Below, piece after piece: positions 8,477 to 17,363 of a stretch of 64,000 nucleotides of DNA. Location: positions 1-64,000 of the forward strand of contig NZ_SMSK01000015.1 of the NCBI RefSeq assembly GCF_004354985.1. The letters run 5' to 3'. The notes under the pieces were generated by a model, which worked only from the letters and a program-made list of their open reading frames with translations, was not told the origin of the DNA and ran no database searches. Position 1 is the stretch's first letter; every line of letters starts with the position of its first letter. The translations under genes were made by a program, and so were the position numbers. The DNA is from Segetibacter sp. 3557_3 (GTDB lineage Bacteria; Bacteroidota; Bacteroidia; Chitinophagales; Chitinophagaceae).

Positions 8477-10332
8477 TAGTTGGTGACATAAATGATGAAA
8501 GACTCGGGTTGCAGCAATACGTCAAGCTGCCCGGAGTCCCCGTTAGATTTTGTTTGCCCGGCAGCTCCGGGTCCACCCCATTCTGCATCTGCTGAGTTAA
8601 AAACCAGGTTTGCCCTGGTTCCGGGTTTTATTGGCAATTCAATCTGCTGTTGCCGGCCTGAGAAATTCATGCAGCAAACCAGATCATGATTAGAATTGCG
8701 CCGATGTAATATGATGATTTGTGTTTTCGTGTCTTCTTTGGCTTCAACACCCTCCCGGTTAAGGTTGTATAGTAGCGGCTGAGATTTTCGTAATTGAATC
8801 AACGCTTTATAGAACCTGAACATCGTTTTATGCGGCTCTTGCCCGAGCAATGACCACTGCAGTTTAGACTGCTGAAAAGTATTAACAGAAGCTGGATCAG
8901 GAGCTTCGCCCTTGAGATGGAAAGCAGCAAATTCCGCCTTCCGTCCCTTACGCACCGCTTCTACAAGATCCGGGTTTGTGTGGGATATAAAATACAAAAA
9001 AGGATTTGGCTCGCTAAACTCCTCACCCATAAATAACATCGGTAGATATGGACTCAACAATACGGCTCCGGCCAGCAACTTTTGAAGCTCAAAACTCAGT
9101 AAAGTGCTTGTGCGTTCGCCAAGCATGCGGTTACCCACCTGGTCGTGGTTCTGCGAAAAAACCACGAACTGTTGACCCGCGTTATGTTCAGCCTTGATAC
9201 CAAATTTCTTTTTACGATGTTCTGAAAATTGACCATCATAAACGTAGGCATCGCGATATGCTTTTGCAAGGTGAGCAATTCCGTTGAAGTCTTCATAGTA
9301 CCCACTTCTCGGCTCACCTGCAGTTACACGCAGCGCATGGTGGAATTCATCCACCCACTGCCCATCCATTCCGAAACCTCCCTGATCACCCGGGTTTATA
9401 AAACGAGTGTCATTCAAGTCAAGTTCGACAATCAAGTAATGTTTTCGCCCGGTAGCTGCCATTAGCTCATCAACACGCTGACGTAATTCATTCAAAATGT
9501 GAACAGCACTGAAATCTTTAATGGCATGAACTGCATCAAGACGCAATGCATCAATGTGAAAATCGCGGAACCACATCAAGGCATTCTCGAGGAAATATTC
9601 CCGTACCCCATCGCACCAGGCATCGTCGAAGTTTAAGGCCTTTCCCCATGGGGTCTTGTACTTATCAGTGAAGTATGGTCCGTATTCACCTAAGTAGTTT
9701 CCTTCAGGTCCAAGGTGATTGTATACCACATCCAGAACCACAGCAATCCCTTTGGCGTGACAGGCATCAACCAGTTTCTGTAAACCATTAACTCCCCCAT
9801 AAGAGTCCTGAACCGCAAACGGGAAAACTCCGTCATAGCCCCAGTTGCGATCACCTGGAAACTGTGCCACCGGCATAATCTCAATGGCCGTAATGCCAAG
9901 ATCAACAAGATAGTCCAGCTGATCTTCTATTCCGTTGAAGTTACCGGCCTGCGAAAAGGTGCCGGTATGTAATTCATAAAAGATATAAGAGGATAAATCC
10001 GGGTTCTGCCACGTGTTATCGCTCCAGTCGTAGGTGCCGGGGTGAACGGCTTCAGAAGCCCCGTAAACACCTTCTGGTTGCGATAGGGATGCAGGGTCGG
10101 GCAACGGGGCTTTCCCATCCAATGAAAAATAGTAACGGTCACCAGGACGTACTTCAGCCGTGGTCAGGGTCCAGTAACCTTCATGAGACCTGGACAACGC
10201 TAAGTGTGTATCATTCCGCTGGAGGATGAGTTCAACTGATCCCGACAATGGGGACCAAACCTGAATGTGAGCCTCGCCCGTTTCAATAAAATTAACGCCA
10301 ATCTTCCGCGGTTCTATCAGAGTAGTTTTCAT
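8476..10332 (-). CDS. treZ: Malto-oligosyltrehalose trehalohydrolase
   Basis: TreZ cleaves maltooligosyl-trehalose to free trehalose. The protein has an N-terminal E-set/CBM48-like domain (GVNFIETGEAHIQVWSP), then the GH13 barrel with YELHTGTFS, NWGYDGVFPFAVQDSYGG, VVLDVVYNHLGPEGN, the nucleophile region ALRLDAVHAI, LIVELD with the acid/base Glu, and FSQNHDQVGNR. The frame reaches up to 10359, but the ATG at 10332 (MKTTLIEPRK) leaves one base after the glgX stop and gives about 618 residues, normal for the family. It sits between glgX and treY::malQ in a coupled operon, supplying the last step of the maltodextrin-to-trehalose route. Confidence 0.95.
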   Translation of the reverse strand: MKTTLIEPRKIGVNFIETGEAHIQVWSPLSGSVELILQRNDTHLALSRSHEGYWTLTTAEVRPGDRYYFSLDGKAPLPDPASLSQPEGVYGASEAVHPGTYDWSDNTWQNPDLSSYIFYELHTGTFSQAGNFNGIEDQLDYLVDLGITAIEIMPVAQFPGDRNWGYDGVFPFAVQDSYGGVNGLQKLVDACHAKGIAVVLDVVYNHLGPEGNYLGEYGPYFTDKYKTPWGKALNFDDAWCDGVREYFLENALMWFRDFHIDALRLDAVHAIKDFSAVHILNELRQRVDELMAATGRKHYLIVELDLNDTRFINPGDQGGFGMDGQWVDEFHHALRVTAGEPRSGYYEDFNGIAHLAKAYRDAYVYDGQFSEHRKKKFGIKAEHNAGQQFVVFSQNHDQVGNRMLGERTSTLLSFELQKLLAGAVLLSPYLPMLFMGEEFSEPNPFLYFISHTNPDLVEAVRKGRKAEFAAFHLKGEAPDPASVNTFQQSKLQWSLLGQEPHKTMFRFYKALIQLRKSQPLLYNLNREGVEAKEDTKTQIIILHRRNSNHDLVCCMNFSGRQQQIELPIKPGTRANLVFNSADAEWGGPGAAGQTKSNGDSGQLDVLLQPESFIIYVTN

Positions 10333-10333
10333 G

Positions 10334-12502
10334 TTATTCTTGGGCTTGGAGTACAACAACGGATCGATCTGGCACCATTACCGTGCTCCCGGCATCATAC
10401 TGCTTACCGTCTACCAGTTGAGGTTCGCTGGTATCCAATACTTTGATCCATCTTTTGCCATATTGCGCCAGGGGCAACTTATAGGGTACCGGTTCATCGT
10501 TGGCATTGAAGATGAGGTAGAAATTATCGTCGATGATCAAATCGCCATTGTCGTCTTCCATTCGGATGGCCTTTCCATTCAAGAAGATCCCCAGCGATTT
10601 TGCATAATCATGGCTCCAACGCTCCTGTGTCATTTCTATTCCTTCTGGCAGGAACCACGCAATGTCTTCTACATCGTGGCCCCAAATAGGCTTGCCTTTA
10701 AACCAACGGCGCCTTGAGAAAACGGGATGTGATTTATAAAAACGAATAAGTGTCTGCGCAAACGTCAGCAAACCCTTGTCGGCCTTTTGCCAATCCAGCC
10801 ACGATATTTCGTTATCCTGGCAATAGGCGTTATTGTTGCCATGCTGCGTGCGCCCAAACTCATCTCCGGCAACGATCATCGGGACCCCTTGCGAGAGAAA
10901 CAAGGTTGTCAACATGTTTCTTTTCTGCTTGTCGCGTAACAGTCTAATGCGCACATCGTTGGATGGTCCTTCTACCCCGCAGTTCCATGACCGGTTATGG
11001 CTCTCCCCATCGTTGTTGTTTTCACCGTTATCCCAATTGTGTTTTTCGTTGTACGACACAAGGTCATTTAATGTAAATCCATCATGTGCAGTAATAAAAT
11101 TAATACTGGCAGTTGGCCTGCGGTAATCATTTTTATACAAGTCGGCACTTCCGGTAAAACGCTGGGCAAATTCGCTTAGCATACTGTTTGCGCCACGCCA
11201 GTAATCCCGCATACAATCCCGGTATTTACCGTTCCACTCCGCCCAACCTGGCGGAAACTTTCCCACCTGGTAACCACCTTCGCCAATATCCCACGGCTCG
11301 GCAATTAGCTTTACCTGCGAGATAACCGGATCCTGGTGAATGATGTCAAAGAATGCACTAAGCCGGTCAACAGCATGCAGTTCACGTGCGAGTGCAGGCG
11401 CAAGGTCAAACCTGAACCCATCAACATGCATCTCCAATATCCAGTATCGCAGGCTGTCCATAATCATCCTGAGCACATTGGGCATCCTTGCATTAAGTGT
11501 GTTACCGGTACCCGTATAATCCATATAGTACCTGAGGTCAGAAGTAAGCCGGTAGTATGATGCATTGTCTACGCCTTTGTAGGATAACGTCGGACCAAGG
11601 TGATTGCCTTCGGCAGTATGATTATAAACCACGTCGAGGATCACTTCTATTCCGGCTTTATGAAGGGCCTTTACCATGTTCTTAAATTCAATCACCTGCT
11701 GACCCATGGCGCCAGAGCCCGAATACCTTACGTCAGGTGCAAAAAACCCGATCGTATTATAACCCCAGTAATTCGCAAGACCTTTTTCAACAAGGTTCCT
11801 GTCGGACACAAAGTGATGAACCGGCATCAGCTCAATAGTGGTAATGCCAAGTTCTTTCAAATAGTTGATGGTAATGGGGTGACCGATGCCGGCATATGTG
11901 CCACGGATGTTTTCAGGCAACTGCGCACTCAAACGGGTAAGCCCTTTTACATGTGCCTCGTAAATGATTGTTTTATGGTAGGGAACACCCGGATGCTGAT
12001 CGTCCTCCCAGTCGAAGTGTGGATTAATAACTACACTCTTTGGTATAAATGCAGCATTGTCTTCTGTACTATAACTAAGGTCCCCGTCCGGATGGCCGAC
12101 TTCGTAGCCAAACAGGGTATCGTTCCATTGAATAGTTCCCGAGATTGCTTTAGCATATGGATCAATCAACAGCTTATTAGGATTGAAGCGATGCCCATTC
12201 TCAGGTTCATAAGGTCCGAATACCCGGTAGCCATATAATTGGCCGGGCGCAAGACCAGGTACATATACATGCCATATATGGCTGTCCATTTCCTTTACGG
12301 GAATTATGGACGACTCTTTTTCGCTATCATTTTCATCAAATAAACACAGATGAATAGATGTTGCATTTTCTGCGTACAAAGCAAAATTTACCCCTTTGCC
12401 ATCCCAGGTGGCACCAAGGGGAAAGGAAGCTCCAGCTGATACTTTCCTCACTTTATCGGTTGACAGCTCCCGTTTTTGTGGAGCATGTAGCGTCTCACTC
12501 AT
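10334..12502 (-). CDS. glgX: Glycogen debranching enzyme GlgX/TreX type
   Basis: This 722-residue GH13 subfamily 11 protein hydrolyses alpha-1,6 branches of glycogen or limit dextrins. It has an N-terminal CBM48-like domain (GATWDGKGVNFALYAENAT), then YEAHVKGLT, GYNTIGFFAPD, the nucleophile region VDGFRFDLA, the acid/base region IAEPWDIG and ITAHDGFTLNDL. It is the first gene of the operon. Debranched maltodextrins then feed TreY and TreZ to make trehalose, as in classical treX-treY-treZ clusters. On the minus strand the 5' leader (about 12519-12555) contains CTCTCGTATGAGGTGAGAG, which can fold into a small hairpin. No clear Bacteroidota promoter was found in the roughly 100 bases before the ATG. 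Confidence 0.95.
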   Translation of the reverse strand: MSETLHAPQKRELSTDKVRKVSAGASFPLGATWDGKGVNFALYAENATSIHLCLFDENDSEKESSIIPVKEMDSHIWHVYVPGLAPGQLYGYRVFGPYEPENGHRFNPNKLLIDPYAKAISGTIQWNDTLFGYEVGHPDGDLSYSTEDNAAFIPKSVVINPHFDWEDDQHPGVPYHKTIIYEAHVKGLTRLSAQLPENIRGTYAGIGHPITINYLKELGITTIELMPVHHFVSDRNLVEKGLANYWGYNTIGFFAPDVRYSGSGAMGQQVIEFKNMVKALHKAGIEVILDVVYNHTAEGNHLGPTLSYKGVDNASYYRLTSDLRYYMDYTGTGNTLNARMPNVLRMIMDSLRYWILEMHVDGFRFDLAPALARELHAVDRLSAFFDIIHQDPVISQVKLIAEPWDIGEGGYQVGKFPPGWAEWNGKYRDCMRDYWRGANSMLSEFAQRFTGSADLYKNDYRRPTASINFITAHDGFTLNDLVSYNEKHNWDNGENNNDGESHNRSWNCGVEGPSNDVRIRLLRDKQKRNMLTTLFLSQGVPMIVAGDEFGRTQHGNNNAYCQDNEISWLDWQKADKGLLTFAQTLIRFYKSHPVFSRRRWFKGKPIWGHDVEDIAWFLPEGIEMTQERWSHDYAKSLGIFLNGKAIRMEDDNGDLIIDDNFYLIFNANDEPVPYKLPLAQYGKRWIKVLDTSEPQLVDGKQYDAGSTVMVPDRSVVVLQAQE

Positions 12503-12857
12503 AATTTGAATTTACCCTCGTTTTAAAGTCTCTCTCACCTCATACGAGAGCATATAGTCTTTGTTAAGTTATACTATTATAGTTGTTACCTCAGCCGGCG
12601 ATGCCTGTCGTTTGTTAGCGTAGGAATTCAGGCGATGTTTTCATTGTCCTGCGAATAGCAGGTGCATCATAGGTGTTTGCATACCGGGCAATGTGACCTT
12701 TCACAGTCAGTAGCGGAAACAAAAACCTCCTCAGTAAAAAAACTATTCCAAGGGGGCGGTTGCAGCATTCTAATTCAGCAAGCAAGCAAAACTTCTCCGG
12801 CCATAGCTCCGTTATGTTCAATATTCGTAATTGCACGGTCAACCCGTAAAAGGTTGT
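12503..12857. other. Intergenic region upstream of glgX
   Basis: The 355 bases hold the glgX leader and, next to the DUF421 gene, short frames without recognisable products. One minus-strand stretch near 12780-12845 reads VDRAITNIEHNGAMAGEVLL before a stop. It looks protein-like but is too short to assign. Confidence 0.4.
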
Positions 12858-13543
12858 TTATGCTATGGCAGGCACCCACATCAGGTCACCGCAGCCTTCG
12901 CACGCTCCGTTGCCGTTTTTATTTTCGTGTTGTCTATTGCCGCAAGTTCTACAGACTGATGTATTGTGTTGGGGTTGCTCATCAAAAAACTCCCGGTCAA
13001 ACGCCGGTAATACAGCTAGCCCCGGCTGTGGGTTTTCATCACAAATAAGTGTAAATTCTCTACGGGACTCAAAGTACAGACGCTTAACTTCTCCTAAATG
13101 GCGAATACTCTCGCCCCGAAGCTGTGCAAGTAGCCTTTCTACTGTAACGTGTGTCTTCCTCATCTTGCGCCAGTTCATCTTACCGTTTTCAACCAATATT
13201 GCATAATCACCCACGGTAAGTTTCTCAAATCTTTGACTTTCATGCGACCATCTTGTAATTGCCCTTCCGATCACAACTACGATTGCCGGAATGATTACTG
13301 CGGGAAGCACCCCCGGTCAGGGGTTTGAAAGGGTACACCGATGGCAGCTGCCAGGGAAAATAGTGCAATCAATTCCATCCGGTTTAATTGTCCAGCCATC
13401 CTGCGGCCAAGTAATCGCATAGAAACCACCAGGATCAGGAAAATGGCAAACGCACGAATAACGATTTCAATGAGAAATCCGGGAGAAACTTCGCCCAGCA
13501 CCATCCGGGCCCAGTCTCCCAACCTTATTTCTTCCGGTTTCAT
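12858..13543 (-). pseudogene. DUF421 (YetF-like) membrane protein with zinc-ribbon tail, broken by one frameshift
   Basis: Two overlapping frames make one DUF421 protein. The first (13543 to 13295) starts MKPEEIRLGDW, has a hydrophobic helix pair, MRLLGRRMAGQLNRMEL and FQTPDRG, then goes out of frame. The second (13310 to 12858) resumes at LPAVIIPAIVVVIGRAI and carries the YetF-like domain (DYAILVENGKMN, LRGESIRHLGEVKRLYFE). It ends in a C-terminal zinc-ribbon-like tail with CRTCG and CEGCG. The break lies at a run of five C at 13310-13314 (G5 on the coding strand); one more G restores PDRGVLPAVII, the usual family sequence. The gene could be truly dead, phase-variable, or hit by a sequencing error. 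DUF421 proteins are membrane proteins of unclear function, often stress-related. Confidence 0.82.
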
Positions 13544-13596
13544 TATCTGTCTTGAAATTTTTAATTGTGCCAGGCTTATGCGATAGCCCGGGTAAA

Positions 13597-14170
13597 TTAA
13601 TCATGACCGCAGTTGCTGCACGCCTTACTATTCTCTGAAGACAATCTTTCAGTTCCACAGTTCACGCATACCTGTTGACTTGTTAAACTGCTCTCCTCTG
13701 GAAGCTCAGGGTCATCCGGCGGGTACACCGGCAAGCCGGGTCTGGCATTTTCTTCAGTGTATATACTAAAAACTGCCACATCCTTCGATGTACATTCTTT
13801 TAACTTTCCCCAGGTGATAAATGTTCTTCTGACGCAGTACCGAAAACAGCAGCTGTTTGGTGATATTACTACGTTCTAATGTCTTTAACTGCAGCACACT
13901 GTCTTTAACCAACAGGGCCACAAACCCCTGCAGCAATCCCCTGTCGGGCGCCTGCATTGGCAAAGCAAGGATGGCGCCCATCGTAACCATTACTGCCAAT
14001 TCCATGATTGAAATCTGGCCGTTCATGCGCTTGCCAAGCCACTGCATAATTACGATTGCCGCTATGTATATAATCAGGGTTCTGATAAAAACTTCCAGTA
14101 AAGACTATGGGGGAGCTTGCCCAAACAATATTCTTTCAATATCCCCAAGGTGAATTCCCTCTTTTTTCAT
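13597..14170 (-). pseudogene. Second DUF421 (YetF-like) gene, broken by a stop codon and a frameshift
   Basis: Reading from an ATG at 14170, the frame gives MKKEGIHLGDIERILFGQAPP, then an in-frame TAG at 14107-14105, then continues SLLEVFIRTLIIYIAAIVIMQWLGKRMNGQ. The lead-in matches the neighbouring paralogue's MKPEEIRLGDW start. A second lesion lies at the A5 run 13768-13772 (T5 on the coding strand). Removing one T joins MYIEGCGSF to SIYTEENARPGLPVYPP, as in the paralogue. The tail is again a CxxC...CxxC zinc ribbon (CVNCG, CSNCG). With both a nonsense codon and an indel, this copy is more convincingly dead than the first. The pair probably arose by tandem duplication. Confidence 0.82.
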
Positions 14171-14499
14171 CAACCAGATGTTTCGGATCATCCCGTGCAA
14201 ATAGCATTCCTCCGCCGTGTCACGTGCTAAGTACAGTTATCATAATATATAAACATTTAATTATATCATTCTCCGATAGTATCAGACCTTTTCTGAGTAA
14301 TTGTTTGTACGTATTAGATATTTCCACATCTTATTTAAAAGACATCCGCTAGCCTCATATCAGCAATTCAACGTTGTCAACCACCAGGATTGTGTACCCT
14401 TGTTGCCTGCATAACACACGTATAGCGCTCAACAGCAGCCGCTGCCTGGCCCTTCTGCGGAAAATGGCACAGATTTAATCTTCCTGTATAAAAGCTTGC
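14171..14499. other. Intergenic region, nothing recognised
   Basis: The 329 bases between the second DUF421 remnant and the cphA remnant show no convincing frame on either strand. There is also no obvious hairpin or repeat. Confidence 0.4.
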
Positions 14500-15167
14500 A
14501 TTAAAATTCTCCGGATTAAGGCCCTGCGAGGGCCGAACTACTGGTCAGTAGAAAATCCCCGTTTTGGGGGCAACGTTAGCCGCTTACGTACCCCGGATTA
14601 AAATGCCTGCTATCCGGTGTACGTTACGCAACTTTAGGAATACTTCGGTGCTCACCCCAGGCAGAATGAACGAGTATAACTTTGGCGACTTCACGGTGAT
14701 GGTGGACTATGCCCATAATCCGCTTGGACTAAGCGCACTTGGTGAATATAGTGCTTCGGTACCAGCAACCATGAAGACCGGGGTGATTACGGGTGTCGGC
14801 GATCGTAGGGACAAAGACATCGTGGCGTTTGGTGAAGTGGCATCCGGTCTGTTTAACGAAATTGTAACGAATGGACTCCGACCTGCGGGGAAGAACTGAA
14901 CTGGAGATAGGATCGCTGCTCAAGGAGGGCATACAAAAAGTTGATCCCAGAAAAAAGGTTGACTATGTTGCTAACGAATTCGACGCCGTAGATCGTGTTC
15001 TTGCTTCTGCAACAACGAACTCCTTTGCGGTTTTCCTGGTAGACAACGTTTCTGGTATCTGCGACTACCTTGATCAGCGGGTACAGCAATATGAACTTGA
15101 AAAAAATCAGATTAAGAAGGCGATGCATTCAAACCTTTTCACCCGGCTGCTTCAGAATAGTCAGTAA
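14500..15167 (+). pseudogene. cphA: Cyanophycin synthetase remnant: both ends kept, middle deleted
   Basis: At 14503-14550 the frame reads KILRIKALRGPNYWSV, the characteristic CphA N-terminus, but the expected start codon at 14500 is ATT. This frame soon hits a stop. From 14564 another frame gives GATLAAYV and then TPGRMNEYNFGDFTVMVDYAHN and TGVITGVGDRRDKDIVAFGE, the Mur-ligase C-terminal domain. A frameshift near 14863-14872 moves to DSDLRGRTELEIGSLLKEGI and on to the end at 15167. A complete CphA is about 870-900 residues, so roughly 650-700 codons are missing, including the ATP-grasp domain and the first part of the ligase domain. The gene cannot make an active synthetase. The intact cyanophycinase is 11 kb away. 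Confidence 0.88.
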
Positions 15168-15260
15168 AAATCTGATCCTATAGATTATGCTAGTGGGAAA
15201 TTTTGTGGCATACGTAATGAACCTGGCAGCGGGGTTGATTAACATGAGGTATTATAAAAT

Positions 15261-15288
15261 AAAAACCCGGATGACATTCCGGGGTTTT
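15261..15288. terminator. Terminator hairpin between the cphA remnant and the SDR gene
   Basis: AAAAACCCGG at 15261-15270 pairs with CCGGGGTTTT at 15279-15288 with one bulge and an 8-nt loop. It lies 22 bases after the stop of the minus-strand SDR gene, and T-runs occur on both strands. It could serve both that gene and the dead cphA. Confidence 0.65.
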
Positions 15289-15309
15289 AATGTTCAAAAC
15301 AGAATACAA

Positions 15310-16212
15310 CTAGATGGTGGGAGTACCGCCGGTTACCTGTACCGTACTGCCGGTCATATAACTAGAGTCTTCTGACGCAAGCAGTACGTAGATTGGCGCA
15401 AGCTCAGCTGGTTGCCCCGCCCTTTTCAACGGCGTATCTTTTCCAAAAGTTGATGACTTTTCAGGTGGAAATGTGGATGGGATGAGTGGTGTCCAGATCG
15501 GTCCGGGTGCAACGCAATTCACCCTAATGCCTTTATCTGCTAACATTTGTGCAAGGCTGGATGTGAAATTTTGAATAGCACCTTTTGTTGCGGCATACGC
15601 AACCAGTGTAGGATTTGGCTTGTATGCATTTACCGAAGTTGTGTTTACAATCGTGCTGCCTGGCTTCATGTGTGGTTCGGCAGCTTTGCAGAGGTAGAAC
15701 ATAGAATAGATATTAACCCTGAAGGTTTTGTCCCACTCCTCGCTTGGAATGTCCTGAAGGGATTCTCTTGGCATTTGAAAGGCAGCATTATTAACCAGTA
15801 CGTCGATCTGTCCAAATTCACTTACCGCACGGTCGATAATTTCCTTACAATGTTCCTCATCACTGATATCTCCAGGTACTAACACGGCTTTGCGTCCTTC
15901 CTGTTCAACAAGGCGCGCTGATTCCCGGGCATCTTCCTCTTCATTTAAATAAGATATTAATACGTCAGCACCTTCGCGTGCAAAGGCAATTGCAACTGCC
16001 CTACCGATACCTGAGTCGCCACCTGTGATGATTGTTTTACGACCGGCCAGCTTCCCTGAGCCACGATAGCTTTCCTCACCGTGATCAGCTTTAGGGGTCA
16101 TCTGGCTTTCGGTACCCGGCACCTCCTGTTCCTGGTCTGGAAACGGTGGGGCTGGATACTTTTCCTGTGGATTTGTTTGCGAGTAAGTTTCTTTGCTTTC
16201 TGAATTTGCCAT
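15310..16212 (-). CDS. Short-chain dehydrogenase with N-terminal extension (YghA/GSP39-like)
   Basis: The 300-residue NAD(P)-dependent SDR has a polar, proline-rich N-terminal extension of about 45 residues (NPQEKYPAPPFPDQEQE). The Rossmann fold follows with the cofactor motif TGGDSGIGRA, the NNAA motif, catalytic Ser in NTTSVNAY, and YAATK as the Tyr-x3-Lys pair. The extension and the late MTGSTVQVTGG are typical of the YghA/general-stress-protein 39 group, whose natural substrates are poorly known. It is preceded by a second SDR on the same strand after a 195-base gap, so it may have its own promoter. Confidence 0.88.
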   Translation of the reverse strand: MANSESKETYSQTNPQEKYPAPPFPDQEQEVPGTESQMTPKADHGEESYRGSGKLAGRKTIITGGDSGIGRAVAIAFAREGADVLISYLNEEEDARESARLVEQEGRKAVLVPGDISDEEHCKEIIDRAVSEFGQIDVLVNNAAFQMPRESLQDIPSEEWDKTFRVNIYSMFYLCKAAEPHMKPGSTIVNTTSVNAYKPNPTLVAYAATKGAIQNFTSSLAQMLADKGIRVNCVAPGPIWTPLIPSTFPPEKSSTFGKDTPLKRAGQPAELAPIYVLLASEDSSYMTGSTVQVTGGTPTI

Positions 16213-16407
16213 AAAATACGTTTGAATATGAGAAATATTTAAAATATAACAAAGTCAATTTAAGTGCCAGCTAAACCGGCCAGCTTTCAGTTGATTTAAT
16301 CCACGCACATCTTCTAACAGTGAGACGAGTGTTGACGAGCATCAACACACTAAAACCGGTATACCCGTCGTTACCTGCGATTTCATGAACCATTAATGCG
16401 AGTAGGG

Positions 16408-17178
16408 CTACTGTTCCTCGTAGTGATAAGTTAAGCCACCATCAACAAAATAGGTTGAACCTGTAACGTAACCTGCATCATCAGACGCCAGGAAGGCAAC
16501 TACCCCTGCAACATCCTCGGGTTTGCCCATGCGGCGAACGGGAATATTTTTAAGCACATTTTCGAGCAGTTCCGGTGTTTCAAGTAGCTTTTGATTAATA
16601 GGAGTCACAATGGCGCCCGGCGCCACATTGTTGATCCTGATATTCAACGGTGCAAGTTCAGTAGCAAGATTTCGCGTAAGCATTTTCAGTCCACCCTTGC
16701 TAACGCAGTATGCAGCAAAATGCGGGAAGACAATCTCTTCATGAACAGAACTCATGTTTATGATGATCCCGGGGCGTTTTGCCTGCATGCAATATTTCAC
16801 AAAGGCTTGTATGCCAAAAAACACACCCTTTAAATTTGTATCCATCACAAAATCGTAGTCTTCTTCTGTTACCTCCCAGAAATTGTGGTTCTTTTCAACA
16901 CCTGCATTATTTACAAGAATGTCGAGTTGACCAAATGCTTCAGCCCCATCATTGATTAGCCGGGTCACGCTTTCCGCTTTACTTACATCAGCTTCAATGA
17001 ATACGGCTCTTCTACCAAGTGCCTTTACTTCATCCAGTACCTTTTCTCCACGTTCATCGAGATCGCGCCCGTTTAAGATTACATCGGCCCCTTCCTTTGC
17101 AAGCCGCAATGCGCAGGCTGCACCAATTCCCTGGCTGCTCCCGGTTATCAACGCAACTTTTCCTTCAAAACGATTCAT
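16408..17178 (-). CDS. Glucose 1-dehydrogenase-like SDR
   Basis: The 256-residue classical SDR has TGSSQGIG at the cofactor site, NNAG near residue 90, Ser in NMSSVHEE and YCVSKGG carrying the Tyr-x3-Lys pair. It closes with YVTGSTYFVDGGLTYHYEEQ. The FVDGG ending with a 'Y-E-Q' tail is characteristic of bacterial glucose 1-dehydrogenases. It lies 185 bases downstream of a GH63-type glucosidase on the same strand, so a glucosidase-then-glucose-oxidation pairing is attractive. Substrate specificity within SDRs is hard to call from sequence. Confidence 0.8.
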   Translation of the reverse strand: MNRFEGKVALITGSSQGIGAACALRLAKEGADVILNGRDLDERGEKVLDEVKALGRRAVFIEADVSKAESVTRLINDGAEAFGQLDILVNNAGVEKNHNFWEVTEEDYDFVMDTNLKGVFFGIQAFVKYCMQAKRPGIIINMSSVHEEIVFPHFAAYCVSKGGLKMLTRNLATELAPLNIRINNVAPGAIVTPINQKLLETPELLENVLKNIPVRRMGKPEDVAGVVAFLASDDAGYVTGSTYFVDGGLTYHYEEQ

Positions 17179-17363
17179 TGTTTATGTTTTAGGTGAATAG
17201 TATAAGGCTCGATAAAAAAGGTGTACCTGCCGGTTACCAGGTTCAAATGAAATTAAAGACGTTAGTCAATGGGGATAATTATACCTGCAATGACCAAACA
17301 AACCCTAAAACTCAAGTTGCCACCAAATAGTCTCTTACCAGTTGCAATTGCTTACCAACCCGG

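Noticed and set aside
14105-14107. Stop-codon recoding of TAG in the DUF421 gene
   Set aside because: The same gene has a second lesion and nearby genes use TAG as normal stops, so a dead gene is simpler.
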